Source: Streptomyces venezuelae (GTDB lineage Bacteria; Actinomycetota; Actinomycetes; Streptomycetales; Streptomycetaceae). Taken from it: a stretch of 64,000 bases of DNA. The notes beneath the pieces are model-generated. The model did not search any database and was not told the origin of the DNA. It saw only the letters and a program-made list of their open reading frames with translations. This document shows, piece by piece, positions 53,375 through 62,659 of the stretch. Numbering within the stretch: the stretch's first letter is position 1; each line of letters starts with the position of its first letter. The stretch is from the NCBI RefSeq assembly GCF_008642315.1, contig NZ_CP029192.1, positions 7,316,001 to 7,380,000 of the forward strand, written 5' to 3'. Position numbers and translations under genes: made by a program.

Positions 53375-54046
53375 ATGCTGAACAAGTACGCGCGTGCATT
53401 CTTCACGCGTGTCCTCACGCCGTTCGCCGCGTTTCTCATCCGCCGCGGGGTCAGCCCCGACGCGGTCACCTTCATCGGCACGGCCGGTGTGGTGGCGGGG
53501 GCGCTGGTCTTCTTCCCCCGGGGTGAGCTCTTCTGGGGCGTGATCGTGATCACGTCGTTCGTCTTCTCCGACCTCGTCGACGGCAACATGGCCCGCCAGC
53601 TCGGCCGCTCAAGCCGCTGGGGCGCGTTCCTGGACTCGACGCTCGACCGGGTGGCCGACAGCGCGATCTTCGGCGGCCTCGCCCTCTGGTACGCCGGATC
53701 CGGCGACGACAACATCCTCTGCGCCGTCTCCATCTTCTGTCTGGCCAGCGGCCAGGTGGTCTCGTACACGAAGGCGCGTGGCGAGGCCATCGGCCTGCCC
53801 GTCGCCGTCAACGGCCTGGTGGAACGCGCCGAGCGCCTGGTGATCACGCTGGTCGCCGCGGGCCTCGCGGGCCTGCACAAGTTCGGCGTTCCCGGCATCC
53901 AGATCCTGCTGCCCATCGCCCTGTGGGCCGTCGCGGCCGGCAGCATGGTCACCCTCGTCCAGCGTGTCGTGACCGTGCGCCGGGAGTCCGCCGAAGCGGA
54001 CGCCGCCACGGCGTCCGGGCCCCAGGAGAGTGAGGCCGCGCAGTGA
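53375..54046 (+). CDS. pgsA: Phosphatidylinositol phosphate synthase
   Basis: A 223-residue CDP-alcohol phosphotransferase with six membrane helices. The family signature D-x2-D-G-x2-A-R-x8-G-x3-D-x3-D is exact: DLVDGNMARQLGRSSRWGAF then LDSTLD (residues about 69-93). In actinobacteria this gene before the PIM acyltransferase and pimA makes phosphatidylinositol phosphate from CDP-diacylglycerol and inositol phosphate, the base of PI and mannoside lipids. It overlaps the next gene by GTGA. Confidence 0.92.
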   Translation: MLNKYARAFFTRVLTPFAAFLIRRGVSPDAVTFIGTAGVVAGALVFFPRGELFWGVIVITSFVFSDLVDGNMARQLGRSSRWGAFLDSTLDRVADSAIFGGLALWYAGSGDDNILCAVSIFCLASGQVVSYTKARGEAIGLPVAVNGLVERAERLVITLVAAGLAGLHKFGVPGIQILLPIALWAVAAGSMVTLVQRVVTVRRESAEADAATASGPQESEAAQ

Positions 54047-54963
54047 AGGACCGACTCACCGACGGGCTGTACGGGCTCGGCTGGAGCACTGTCAAGAAGC
54101 TCCCCGAACCCGTCGCCGCGCGGCTCGGCAGGACCATCGCCGACACGGTCTGGAAGCGCCGCGGCAAGGGCGTGCTCCGGCTGGAGTCCAACCTCGCGCG
54201 CGTGGTGCCCGACGCGAGCCCGCAGCGGCTCGGCGAGCTCTCCAAGGCGGGCATGCGCTCCTACCTGCGGTACTGGATGGAGTCGTTCCGGCTCCCGTCC
54301 TGGAGCAGGGAGCGCATCGCGAGCGGCTTCGACGTCAAGGACGTCCACCACCTCACCGACGGACTCGCCGCGGGCAAGGGCGTCATCCTCGCCCTGCCGC
54401 ACCTGGGCAACTGGGACCTCGCGGGCGCCTGGGTAACCACCAAGCTGGAGACCCCCTTCACGACGGTCGCCGAGCGCCTCAAGCCCGAGACGCTGTACGA
54501 CCGCTTCGTCGCCTACCGCGAGAGCCTCGGCATGGAGGTCCTGCCGCACACCGGAGGCTCCGCCTTCGGGACCCTGGCGCGCCGCCTGCGCGCGGGCGGC
54601 CTCGTCTGTCTCGTCGCCGACCGCGACCTGTCCGCCTCCGGCGTCGAAGTGAAGTTCTTCGGAGACACCGCCCGGATGCCCGCGGGCCCCGCGATGCTCG
54701 CCCAGCAGACCGGAGCCCTGTTGCTGCCCGTCACCCTCTGGTATGACGATTCGCCCGTCATGAAGGGCCGCGTCCACCCGCCCGTCGACGTCCCCGAGAC
54801 AGGTACGCGGGCCGAGAAGACGTCCTCCATGACACAGGCGCTGGCCGACGCCTTCGCCACCGGTATCGCCGACCACCCGGAGGACTGGCACATGCTGCAG
54901 CGTCTGTGGCTCGCCGACCTGGAACCCCGCGCCGATGCCGCTCCCGAGGGGGAGGCGTCGTGA
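54043..54963 (+). CDS. Phosphatidylinositol mannoside acyltransferase
   Basis: A 306-residue LpxL/HtrB-type acyltransferase that adds an acyl chain to the mannose of PIM1/PIM2 at the membrane (the PatA role in mycobacteria). The catalytic H-x4-D is HLGNWD near residue 120, and RDLSASGVEVKFFG resembles the second conserved block. It begins with a GTG overlapping the previous stop and its end overlaps the pimA start, giving a tightly coupled operon. Confidence 0.9.
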   Translation: MKDRLTDGLYGLGWSTVKKLPEPVAARLGRTIADTVWKRRGKGVLRLESNLARVVPDASPQRLGELSKAGMRSYLRYWMESFRLPSWSRERIASGFDVKDVHHLTDGLAAGKGVILALPHLGNWDLAGAWVTTKLETPFTTVAERLKPETLYDRFVAYRESLGMEVLPHTGGSAFGTLARRLRAGGLVCLVADRDLSASGVEVKFFGDTARMPAGPAMLAQQTGALLLPVTLWYDDSPVMKGRVHPPVDVPETGTRAEKTSSMTQALADAFATGIADHPEDWHMLQRLWLADLEPRADAAPEGEAS

Positions 54964-56123
54964 AGATCGGCATCGTCTGCCCCTACTCGTGGGACGTGCC
55001 GGGCGGCGTCCAGTTCCACATCCGCGATCTGGCGGAGCACCTCATCCGCCTCGGGCACGAGGTCTCCGTCCTCGCCCCGGCCGACGACGAGACCCCGCTC
55101 CCGTCGTACGTCGTGTCGGCGGGACGCGCCGTTCCGGTGCCGTACAACGGCTCGGTGGCCCGCCTCAACTTCGGCTTCCTGTCGGCCGCGCGGGTGCGCC
55201 GCTGGCTGCACGAGGGCACGTTCGACGTCATCCACATCCACGAGCCGGCGTCGCCCTCCCTGGGCCTGCTCACCTGCTGGGCGGCGCAGGGCCCGATCGT
55301 GGCCACCTTCCACACCTCCAACCCGCGCTCGCGGGCGATGATCGCCGCGTACCCGATCCTCCAGCCGGCGCTCGAGAAGATCAGCGCACGCATCGCGGTG
55401 AGCGAGTACGCGCGGCGCACCCTCGTCGAACACCTCGGCGGCGACGCGGTCGTCATCCCGAACGGCGTCGACGTCGACTTCTTCGCCGACGCCGAGCCCA
55501 GACCCGAGTGGCAGGGCGAGACGATCGGCTTCATCGGCCGCATCGACGAGCCCCGCAAGGGCCTGCCGGTCCTCATGCGGGCCCTCCCGCAGATCTTCGC
55601 CGAACGCCCGAACGCCCGCCTGCTGGTCGCGGGCCGCGGCGACGAGGAGGAGGCGGTCGCGTCCCTGCCCGCCGAACTCCGCTCCCGGGTGGAGTTCCTC
55701 GGCATGGTCAGCGACGAGGACAAGGCGAGACTGCTGCGCAGCGTCGACCTCTACATCGCGCCCAACACCGGCGGCGAGAGCTTCGGCATCATCCTGGTCG
55801 AGGCGATGTCCGCGGGCGCACCCGTGCTCGCCAGCGACCTGGACGCGTTCGCGCAGGTCCTCGACCAGGGCGCGGCGGGCGACCTCTTCACCAACGAGGA
55901 CGCGGAGTCCCTCGCGAAGTCCGCGGTACGCCTGCTCGCCGACCCCGAACGCCGCGAGGGCCTGCGCGAACGCGGCAGCGCCCACGTCCGCCGCTTCGAC
56001 TGGTCGACGGTCGGCTCCGACATCCTCGCGGTCTACGAAACGGTGACGGACGGCGCGACATCGGTCGCCGAGGACGAACGCTCGGGGCTGCGGGCGCGGT
56101 TCGGGTTGGCGTCGAAGGGGTGA
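54960..56123 (+). CDS. pimA: Phosphatidylinositol mannosyltransferase PimA
   Basis: A 387-residue GT4-family, GT-B fold glycosyltransferase that transfers mannose from GDP-mannose to phosphatidylinositol, the first step of PIM synthesis. N-terminal GIVCPYSWDVPGGVQFHI is the lipid/donor-binding Gly-rich start, FHTSNPRSRAM a conserved stretch, and the C-terminal GT4 E-x7-E motif is ESFGIILVEAMSAG. GTG start overlaps the preceding stop. Ends the three-gene PI/PIM operon. Confidence 0.93.
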   Translation: MKIGIVCPYSWDVPGGVQFHIRDLAEHLIRLGHEVSVLAPADDETPLPSYVVSAGRAVPVPYNGSVARLNFGFLSAARVRRWLHEGTFDVIHIHEPASPSLGLLTCWAAQGPIVATFHTSNPRSRAMIAAYPILQPALEKISARIAVSEYARRTLVEHLGGDAVVIPNGVDVDFFADAEPRPEWQGETIGFIGRIDEPRKGLPVLMRALPQIFAERPNARLLVAGRGDEEEAVASLPAELRSRVEFLGMVSDEDKARLLRSVDLYIAPNTGGESFGIILVEAMSAGAPVLASDLDAFAQVLDQGAAGDLFTNEDAESLAKSAVRLLADPERREGLRERGSAHVRRFDWSTVGSDILAVYETVTDGATSVAEDERSGLRARFGLASKG

Positions 56124-56176
56124 GGACGGGCGGGTCAGCGCGCGCTGGGGGGAACGCGACTGGTGCCGGGCGCCGG

Positions 56177-56256
56177 ATTCAGCCCGTCCGGCGCCGGACG
56201 CTGGATTTCAGCCCGTCCGGCGTTTGAGGACCGGGGGCCCGGGGGCGGAGCCCCGA
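56177..56256. repeat. Streptomyces extragenic repeats after pimA
   Basis: ATTCAGCCCGTCCGGCG occurs at 56177-56193 and again (ATTTCAGCCCGTCCGGCG) at 56205-56222, and the second copy runs into TTTGAGGACCGGGGGC and a GGGGGCGGAGCCCCG core ending near 56256. This is a common repeat type between Streptomyces genes. It lies in a 202-bp gap with no gene and may act in termination. Confidence 0.65.
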
Positions 56257-56313
56257 AGACGGCACGTGGGCGCCGGGCGCCGCTACACGGTCAAAGGCGC
56301 CCACGCCCGAAGG

Positions 56314-56319
56314 TAGCCT
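56314..56319 (+). promoter_or_regulatory. -10 box of the 181-aa gene
   Basis: TAGCCT ends seven bases before the GTG at 56326, with no Shine-Dalgarno; initiation at the start codon is expected. The -35 region is not well conserved. Confidence 0.5.
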
Positions 56320-56325
56320 CGGCCT

Positions 56326-56871
56326 GTGACCTCCACCTTGATCTGGATCGCGGCAGCCCTCTTCGCGATCGGCCTGTACCTGAGCTGGACCGCCGGCCGA
56401 CTCGACCGACTGCACGCGCGGATCGACGCCGCACGCGCCGCCCTGGACGCCCAACTGCTGCGCCGCGCCTCGGTCGCCCAGGAACTGGCCACCTCCGGAG
56501 TGCTCGATCCGGCCGCGTCGATCGTGCTCTACGAAGCGGCACACGCCGCCCGCCAGGCGGAGGAGGAACACAGAGAGGTCGCCGAGAGCGAGCTCAGCCA
56601 GGCGCTGCGCGCCATCTTCGGAGAGGTCCAACAGGTCGAGGCCGTACGGGAGGCCCCCGGCGGCGACGAGGCGGCCACGGAGCTGGCCGCGGCCGTACGC
56701 CGCGTCCCGATGGCCCGTCGCTTCCACAACGACGCCGTACGCGCCGCCCGCGCCCTGCGCCGCCACCGCAAGGTCCGCTGGTTCCGGCTCGCGGGCCACG
56801 CGCCCTTCCCGATGGCGTTCGAGATGGACGACGAACCGCCGGTGGCGCTGGCCGACCGAGCCACCGCCTAG
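56326..56871 (+). CDS. LemA-like small membrane protein (181 aa)
   Basis: A short N-terminal helix (LIWIAAALFAIGLYLSWTAGRL) anchors the protein. A long amphipathic helical segment follows (DRLHARIDAARAALDAQLLRRASVAQELA), typical of LemA-like proteins, then a segment with PMARRFHNDAVRAARALRRHRKVRWFRLAG that also recalls LemA. The family role is unknown. The gene lies between pimA and pdxS, as the corresponding unknown gene does in streptomycete genomes I recall. GTG start, probably leaderless. Confidence 0.72.
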   Translation: MTSTLIWIAAALFAIGLYLSWTAGRLDRLHARIDAARAALDAQLLRRASVAQELATSGVLDPAASIVLYEAAHAARQAEEEHREVAESELSQALRAIFGEVQQVEAVREAPGGDEAATELAAAVRRVPMARRFHNDAVRAARALRRHRKVRWFRLAGHAPFPMAFEMDDEPPVALADRATA

Positions 56872-57017
56872 CGCGGCCCTGACCACAGCAAACATCGCTG
56901 ACCAGGCACATCACGAAAAAACGAGCCACCGCTCACCCATTGGCCCTTGCTGTGGCCTGGTCGCCGGGAGTTTCCTCGGAGCTGCAGAAATCCTCTTCAG
57001 CGAGTGAGGTCAACTCC

Positions 57018-57932
57018 GTGTCCAGCACCCCCTCCAGCAACAACACGTCCCCCGAGACCGGCACCGCCCGCGTCAAGCGCGGCATGGCCGAGCAGCTCAA
57101 GGGCGGCGTGATCATGGACGTCGTCAACGCCGAGCAGGCGAAGATAGCCGAGGACGCCGGCGCGGTCGCCGTCATGGCGCTGGAGCGCGTGCCCGCCGAC
57201 ATCCGCAAGGACGGCGGCGTGGCCCGGATGTCCGACCCGAACATGATCGAAGAGATCATCGAGGCCGTCTCGATCCCGGTCATGGCCAAGTCCCGCATCG
57301 GCCACTTCGTGGAGGCCCAGGTCCTGCAGTCCCTGGGCGTCGACTACATCGACGAGTCCGAGGTCCTCACCCCGGCCGACGAGGTCAACCACAGCGACAA
57401 GTTCGCCTTCACGACCCCGTTCGTGTGTGGCGCCACCAACCTGGGCGAGGCCCTGCGCCGCATCGCCGAGGGCGCCGCGATGATCCGCTCCAAGGGCGAG
57501 GCCGGCACCGGCAACGTCGTCGAGGCCGTCCGCCACCTGCGCCAGATCAAGAACGAGATCGCCAAGCTGCGCGGCTTCGACAACAACGAGCTGTACGCCG
57601 CCGCCAAGGACCTCCGTGCTCCGTACGAGCTGGTCAAGGAGACCGCCGAGCTCGGCAAGCTCCCGGTGGTCCTGTTCTCCGCCGGTGGCGTCGCCACCCC
57701 CGCCGACGCCGCCCTGATGCGCCAGCTCGGTGCCGAGGGCGTCTTCGTCGGCTCCGGCATCTTCAAGTCCGGCGACCCGGCCCGCCGCGCCGCCGCCATC
57801 GTGAAGGCCACGACGTTCTTCGACGACCCGAAGATCATCGCCGACGCCTCCCGCAACCTCGGCGAGGCCATGGTCGGCATCAACTGCGACACCCTGCCGG
57901 AGACCGAGCGCTACGCGAACCGGGGCTGGTGA
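57018..57932 (+). CDS. pdxS: Pyridoxal 5'-phosphate synthase, synthase subunit
   Basis: A 304-residue beta-barrel enzyme that makes PLP from ribose 5-phosphate, glyceraldehyde 3-phosphate and ammonia supplied by PdxT. Conserved features: [36 protein letters not shown] with the substrate lysine, the [11 protein letters not shown] phosphate loop, and [14 protein letters not shown] at 57018 with GAGG nine bases upstream; the frame is open to 56940, which would add 26 residues. The pdxT ATG overlaps its stop. Confidence 0.95.
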   Translation: MSSTPSSNNTSPETGTARVKRGMAEQLKGGVIMDVVNAEQAKIAEDAGAVAVMALERVPADIRKDGGVARMSDPNMIEEIIEAVSIPVMAKSRIGHFVEAQVLQSLGVDYIDESEVLTPADEVNHSDKFAFTTPFVCGATNLGEALRRIAEGAAMIRSKGEAGTGNVVEAVRHLRQIKNEIAKLRGFDNNELYAAAKDLRAPYELVKETAELGKLPVVLFSAGGVATPADAALMRQLGAEGVFVGSGIFKSGDPARRAAAIVKATTFFDDPKIIADASRNLGEAMVGINCDTLPETERYANRGW

Positions 57933-58564
57933 TGACCACTCCCGTAGGTGACACCTCCAGGGCGGACACCCCTGTGGTGGGCGTCCTCGCCCTCCAGGGG
58001 GACGTACGGGAGCACCTGATCGCCCTGGCCTCGGCGGACGCCGTGGCCAGGCCGGTCCGGCGTCCCGAGGAGCTCGCCGAGGTCGACGGCCTGGTCATCC
58101 CCGGCGGCGAGTCCACCACCATCTCCAAGCTGGCCACTCTTTTCGGCCTGATGGAGCCCCTACGCGCGCGCGTGCGGGAAGGCATGCCGGTCTACGGCAG
58201 CTGCGCCGGCATGATCATGCTCGCCGACAAGATCCTCGACCCGCGCTCGGGCCAGGAGACGGTGGGCGGCATCGACATGATCGTGCGGCGCAACGCCTTC
58301 GGGCGGCAGAACGAGTCGTTCGAGGCGGCCGTCGACGTCCGGGGCGTCGAAGGGGCCCCCGTGGAGGGCGTCTTCATCCGTGCGCCCTGGGTGGAGTCCG
58401 TCGGCGCCGAGGTCGAGGTGCTCGCCGAACACGAGGGTCACATCGTCGCCGTACGCCAGGGCAACGCCCTCGCGACGTCGTTCCACCCCGAGCTGACGGG
58501 CGACCACCGGATCCACGCGCTGTTCGTGGAGATGGCGCGGGGCAACCCGCGGGCGGGATCCTAG
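57932..58564 (+). CDS. pdxT: Pyridoxal 5'-phosphate synthase, glutaminase subunit
   Basis: A 210-residue class I glutamine amidotransferase that feeds ammonia to PdxS. It has [19 protein letters not shown], the nucleophile Cys in [10 protein letters not shown], and the His-Glu pair in [16 protein letters not shown] at 57932 overlaps the pdxS stop by one base, consistent with the 12+12 complex of the two subunits. Confidence 0.95.
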   Translation: MTTPVGDTSRADTPVVGVLALQGDVREHLIALASADAVARPVRRPEELAEVDGLVIPGGESTTISKLATLFGLMEPLRARVREGMPVYGSCAGMIMLADKILDPRSGQETVGGIDMIVRRNAFGRQNESFEAAVDVRGVEGAPVEGVFIRAPWVESVGAEVEVLAEHEGHIVAVRQGNALATSFHPELTGDHRIHALFVEMARGNPRAGS

Positions 58565-58647
58565 TAGGATCTCCGGGGATCCTTCCCGGGGCTTAAGGTC
58601 GGGGAGAGTTCTTACTGGTTGTTGGGTAACGCGAAGGAGACAGGCAG

Positions 58648-59400
58648 ATGTCCGGCCACTCTAAATGGGCTACGACGAAGCACAAGAAGGCCGTGATCGA
58701 CGCCAAGCGCGGCAAGCTCTTCGCGAAGATGATCAAGAACATCGAGGTCGCGGCCCGCACGGGCGGCGCCGACGTGTCCGGTAACCCGACCCTCTTCGAC
58801 GCCATCCAGAAGGCCAAGAAGAGCTCGGTCCCGAACAAGAACATCGACTCCGCGGTCAAGCGCGGTGCCGGTCTCGAAGCCGGTGGCGCCGACTACGAGA
58901 CGATCATGTACGAGGGCTACGGCCCGAACGGCGTCGCGGTGCTCATCGAGTGCCTCACCGACAACCGCAACCGCGCCGCCTCCGACGTGCGGGTCGCCAT
59001 GACGCGCAACGGCGGCTCGATGGCCGACCCGGGCTCCGTCTCGTACCTCTTCAACCGCAAGGGCGTCGTCATCGTCCCCAAGGGCGAACTGAGCGAGGAC
59101 GACGTGCTCGGTGCCGTCCTCGACGCGGGCGCCGAAGAGGTCAACGACCTCGGCGAGTCCTTCGAGGTCCTCTCCGAGGCCACCGACATGGTCGCGGTCC
59201 GCACCGCGCTCCAGGACGCCGGCATCGAGTACGACTCGGCCGACGCCAACTTCGTCCCGACCATGCAGGTCGAACTGGACGAGGAAGGCGCGCGGAAGAT
59301 CTTCAAGCTGATCGACGCCCTGGAGGACAGCGACGACGTGCAGAACGTCTTCGCCAACTTCGACGTCTCCGACGAGGTCATGGCGAAGGTCGACGCGTAG
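58648..59400 (+). CDS. yebC: YebC/PmpR family protein
   Basis: A 250-residue YebC family protein: [25 protein letters not shown] at the start and [18 protein letters not shown] in the middle are family landmarks. Members are DNA- or ribosome-associated; some regulate transcription and others help translate polyproline stretches. It lies before the ruvCAB operon, as in many bacteria. ATG with GAAGGAGACAGGCAG upstream; a terminator follows. Confidence 0.94.
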   Translation: MSGHSKWATTKHKKAVIDAKRGKLFAKMIKNIEVAARTGGADVSGNPTLFDAIQKAKKSSVPNKNIDSAVKRGAGLEAGGADYETIMYEGYGPNGVAVLIECLTDNRNRAASDVRVAMTRNGGSMADPGSVSYLFNRKGVVIVPKGELSEDDVLGAVLDAGAEEVNDLGESFEVLSEATDMVAVRTALQDAGIEYDSADANFVPTMQVELDEEGARKIFKLIDALEDSDDVQNVFANFDVSDEVMAKVDA

Positions 59401-59416
59401 GCGCTCCGCAGCGTGA

Positions 59417-59449
59417 ACGGGCCGACGGGACACACCCCCGTCGGCCCGT
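59417..59449 (+). terminator. Terminator between yebC and ruvC
   Basis: ACGGGCCGACGGG (59417-59429) and CCCGTCGGCCCGT (59437-59449) form a perfect 13-bp stem with a 7-base loop, 17 bases after the yebC stop. Confidence 0.82.
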
Positions 59450-59504
59450 CGCGTTGTCAGAGGGACCCGATAGCCTGCACAGACAGGCGATGGGAGGGGC
59501 TTGC

Positions 59505-60089
59505 GTGCGCGTGCTGGGAGTTGATCCGGGGCTGACCCGGTGCGGTGTCGGCGTCGTCGAAGGAGTGGCCGGACGGCCGCTGTCCATGCGTGGCGTCGGG
59601 GTCGTCCGCACCCCGCCCGACGCCGAGTTGGGGCACCGACTCGTCGCCATCGAGCAGGGCATCGAGCAGTGGCTCGACGAGCACAGCCCCGAAGTCCTCG
59701 CCGTGGAGCGCGTCTTCAGCCAGCACAACGTCCGCACGGTCATGGGCACCGCCCAGGCCAGCGCCGTCGCCATGCTCTGCGCGTCCCGCCGCGGCATCCC
59801 CGTCGCCCTGCACACCCCCAGCGAGGTCAAGGCCGCCGTCACCGGCAGCGGTCGCGCCGACAAGGCGCAGGTCGGCGCGATGGTCACCCGCCTCCTCAGG
59901 CTCGACGCACCGCCCAAGCCCGCGGACGCCGCCGACGCCCTCGCCCTGGCCATCTGCCACATCTGGCGCGCGCCCGCGCAGAACCGCCTTCAGCAGGCCG
60001 TCGCCCAGAACCGGCTCCAGCAGGCCGTGGCCGCACACGCGGCCAAGACCGCAACGGCACAGACAGCACAGAAAGGCCGTACCGCATGA
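59505..60089 (+). CDS. ruvC: Holliday junction resolvase RuvC
   Basis: A 194-residue endonuclease that cuts Holliday junctions. Catalytic acids are seen in VDPGLTRCG (Asp7), [10 protein letters not shown] (Glu), and [13 protein letters not shown] (Asp pair). GTG at 59505 with GGGAGGGG upstream; a TAGCCT -10 box lies at 59471-59476. The C-terminus, beyond the fold, has an exact 9-residue duplication QNRLQQAVA followed by an Ala/Thr/Gln-rich tail. The stop overlaps the ruvA start (ATGA). Confidence 0.94.
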   Translation: MRVLGVDPGLTRCGVGVVEGVAGRPLSMRGVGVVRTPPDAELGHRLVAIEQGIEQWLDEHSPEVLAVERVFSQHNVRTVMGTAQASAVAMLCASRRGIPVALHTPSEVKAAVTGSGRADKAQVGAMVTRLLRLDAPPKPADAADALALAICHIWRAPAQNRLQQAVAQNRLQQAVAAHAAKTATAQTAQKGRTA

Positions 60090-60697
60090 TCGCCTTCGTC
60101 AGCGGCCCCGTAGCCGCCCTCGCCCCCGATACCGCGGTGGTCGAGGTGGGCGGCATCGGCATGGCCGTCCAGTGCACGCCGAACACGCTCTCCACCCTCC
60201 GCGTCGGCCAGCCGGCCAAGCTCGCCACCTCGCTGGTCGTGCGCGAGGACTCCCTCACCCTGTACGGCTTCGCGGACGACGACGAGCGCCAGACCTTCGA
60301 GCTGCTGCAGACCGCCAGCGGCGTCGGCCCGCGCCTCGCCCAGGCCATGCTCGCCGTGCACAGCCCTGACGCCCTGCGCCGCGCGGTCTCCACCGGCGAC
60401 GAGAAGGCGCTCACGGCCGTCCCCGGCATCGGCAAGAAGGGCGCACAGAAGCTCCTCCTGGAGTACAAGGACCGCCTTGGCGAGCCCCTCGGCACCGGCG
60501 GCCCCGCGATCGGCAAGGCCGTCACCGCAGGCTGGCGCGACCAGCTGCACGCGGCGCTGATCGGTCTCGGGTACGCGACGCGCGAGGCGGACGAGGCCGT
60601 CGTCGCGGTCACCCCCCAGGCCGAGGCCACGGAGGGCACCCCGCAGGTCGGCCAGCTCCTGAAGGCCGCACTCCAGACCCTCAACCGCACCCGCTGA
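60086..60697 (+). CDS. ruvA: Holliday junction DNA-binding protein RuvA
   Basis: A 203-residue subunit of the RuvAB branch-migration complex. The N-terminal OB fold ([25 protein letters not shown]), two helix-hairpin-helix motifs ([13 protein letters not shown] and [15 protein letters not shown]) and the C-terminal RuvB-binding three-helix domain are in order. ATG at 60086 overlaps the ruvC stop. Confidence 0.95.
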   Translation: MIAFVSGPVAALAPDTAVVEVGGIGMAVQCTPNTLSTLRVGQPAKLATSLVVREDSLTLYGFADDDERQTFELLQTASGVGPRLAQAMLAVHSPDALRRAVSTGDEKALTAVPGIGKKGAQKLLLEYKDRLGEPLGTGGPAIGKAVTAGWRDQLHAALIGLGYATREADEAVVAVTPQAEATEGTPQVGQLLKAALQTLNRTR

Positions 60698-60753
60698 CCC
60701 TTTGTCGTACGCATCTGCCGACCACCCCTGAACCGCATCGCGAGGCACACCGC

Positions 60754-61836
60754 ATGAACTGGGACGACACCACCCACGACGCCGCCGAAGCCGCCGACGC
60801 GGCCGAGCGGCTCGTCGGTGCGTCCGCCGACGGCGAGGACCAGGCGGTCGAGGCCGCCCTGCGCCCCAAGGACCTGGGCGAGTTCATCGGCCAGGAGAAG
60901 GTCCGCGAGCAGCTCGACCTCGTCCTGCGGGCCGCCCGCGCGCGCGGCGGCACCGCCGACCACGTGCTGCTCTCCGGAGCCCCCGGCCTCGGCAAGACGA
61001 CCCTCTCGATGATCATCGCCGCCGAGATGGGCGCCCCCATCCGCATCACCAGTGGCCCCGCCATCCAGCACGCCGGCGACCTGGCCGCGATCCTCTCCTC
61101 CCTCCAGGAGGGAGAGGTCCTCTTCCTCGACGAGATCCACCGGATGTCGCGGCCCGCCGAGGAAATGCTCTACATGGCCATGGAGGACTTCCGCGTCGAC
61201 GTCATCGTCGGCAAGGGCCCCGGTGCCACCGCCATCCCTCTGGAACTGCCCCCGTTCACGCTCGTCGGCGCCACCACGCGCGCGGGCCTGCTCCCGCCGC
61301 CGCTCCGCGACCGCTTCGGGTTCACCGCCCACATGGAGTTCTACGAACCCGCCGAGCTGGAGCGCGTCGTCCACCGCTCCGCCCAGCTGCTCGACGTGGA
61401 GATCGACCCGCAGGGCGCCGCCGAGATCGCGGGTCGCTCGCGCGGCACACCCCGTATCGCCAACCGTCTGCTGCGCCGCGTGAGGGACTACGCGCAGGTG
61501 AAGGCCGACGGCTCGATCACCAGGGACATCGCGGGCGCGGCCCTCGCCGTCTACGAGGTGGACGGGCGCGGCCTCGACCGCCTCGACCGTGCCGTCCTCG
61601 AAGCCCTGCTGAAGCTGTTCGGCGGCGGCCCCGTCGGTCTGTCCACGCTCGCGGTCGCCGTGGGGGAGGAGCGCGAGACGGTCGAGGAGGTGGCGGAGCC
61701 CTTCCTGGTTCGGGAGGGGCTGCTGGCCCGCACCCCGCGCGGCCGCGTCGCGACACCCGCGGCGTGGGCCCACCTCGGCCTCGTTCCCCCGCGCCAGGCG
61801 GGCGGAAAGGGACAACAGGACTTGTTCGGGACGTGA
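60754..61836 (+). CDS. ruvB: Holliday junction helicase RuvB
   Basis: A 360-residue AAA+ motor. Walker A is GAPGLGKTT, Walker B LDEIHR, sensor 1 ATTRAG, and the Arg finger region follows in RDRFGF. The C-terminal winged helix domain holds the DNA-binding end. It starts 56 bases after ruvA. With RuvA and RuvC it drives branch migration and resolution in recombination repair. Confidence 0.96.
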   Translation: MNWDDTTHDAAEAADAAERLVGASADGEDQAVEAALRPKDLGEFIGQEKVREQLDLVLRAARARGGTADHVLLSGAPGLGKTTLSMIIAAEMGAPIRITSGPAIQHAGDLAAILSSLQEGEVLFLDEIHRMSRPAEEMLYMAMEDFRVDVIVGKGPGATAIPLELPPFTLVGATTRAGLLPPPLRDRFGFTAHMEFYEPAELERVVHRSAQLLDVEIDPQGAAEIAGRSRGTPRIANRLLRRVRDYAQVKADGSITRDIAGAALAVYEVDGRGLDRLDRAVLEALLKLFGGGPVGLSTLAVAVGEERETVEEVAEPFLVREGLLARTPRGRVATPAAWAHLGLVPPRQAGGKGQQDLFGT

Positions 61837-62032
61837 TAAGGGCGAGACAGCGCCGCGGCCGGGGAACAACGGCGCGGAGAGTCGACCCGTCAGGAACTGC
61901 GGTGCCATGCTGAGCGTTGTTCGTTAGGTGCGGACTCGCTTAGACTCCGCCGATGCCGCCCTTGCGGGCGGCGTGCCCACCCCCATCCCCATGGCCGCTT
62001 ACCTGCGCGGCCTGCGAAGGAAACTCCGTCCC

Positions 62033-62497
62033 GTGAATATCGTGACCCTCCTCCCGTTCATCGTGCTCATCGGGGCCATGTTCCTGATGACCCGGTCTGC
62101 CAAGAAGAAGCAGCAGGCCGCCGCGCAGATGCGTAACGAGATGCAGCCCGGCACCGGCATCCGCACGATCGGTGGCATGTACGCCACCGTCAAGGAGGTT
62201 CACGACGAAGCCGTCCTCCTTGAGGTGGCCCCCGGTGTCCACGCGGTTTACGCGAAGAACTCGATCGGCGCCGTCCTCGACGACGACGAGTACAACCGCA
62301 TCGTGCACGGCACCGAGGACGACCTGAACGAGGACGCCCCCGTCGTCCCGGACGACGCCTCCTCCCTCACCGAGAAGACCGACGAGCCCGCCGACGTCTC
62401 CGACGACTCGCCCATCGACCTCGGCAAGAAGGACGCGGCCGCCGGGGCCGACGACGCGGAGCCGAAGAAGACCGACGGCGAGTCCGACGCGAAGTAG
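62033..62497 (+). CDS. yajC: Preprotein translocase accessory subunit YajC
   Basis: A 154-residue YajC family protein: one transmembrane helix (IVTLLPFIVLIGAMFLM), a basic QQ-rich segment (RSAKKKQQAAAQMRNEMQPG), and the conserved GIRTIGGMYATVKEVHDEAVLLEVAPG domain, then a long acidic tail (SLTEKTDEPADVSDD and more). It associates with SecDF. GTG at 62033 follows GAAGGA; the frame is open to 61928. A TAGACT -10 box lies near 61940. A hairpin separates it from secD. Confidence 0.9.
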   Translation: MNIVTLLPFIVLIGAMFLMTRSAKKKQQAAAQMRNEMQPGTGIRTIGGMYATVKEVHDEAVLLEVAPGVHAVYAKNSIGAVLDDDEYNRIVHGTEDDLNEDAPVVPDDASSLTEKTDEPADVSDDSPIDLGKKDAAAGADDAEPKKTDGESDAK

Positions 62498-62503
62498 TCA
62501 CGA

Positions 62504-62546
62504 CCGGGGCCCGTGGGGCGCGCCGCTCGCGCACCACGGGCCCCGG
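62504..62546 (+). terminator. Hairpin between yajC and secD
   Basis: CCGGGGCCCGTGG (62504-62516) and CCACGGGCCCCGG (62534-62546) form a perfect 13-bp stem with a 17-base loop. It could reduce transcription from yajC into secD. Confidence 0.7.
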
Positions 62547-62659
62547 ACCACGTGCATTTCGCGCCGAATCTCGACACCACTTCATGGCCGCCCGCCCGGG
62601 CTCCCGCACTGCAGGGGGGCAGACCGGAGTCCGGGCGGTTGGACAGGGAGAACGAGAAG

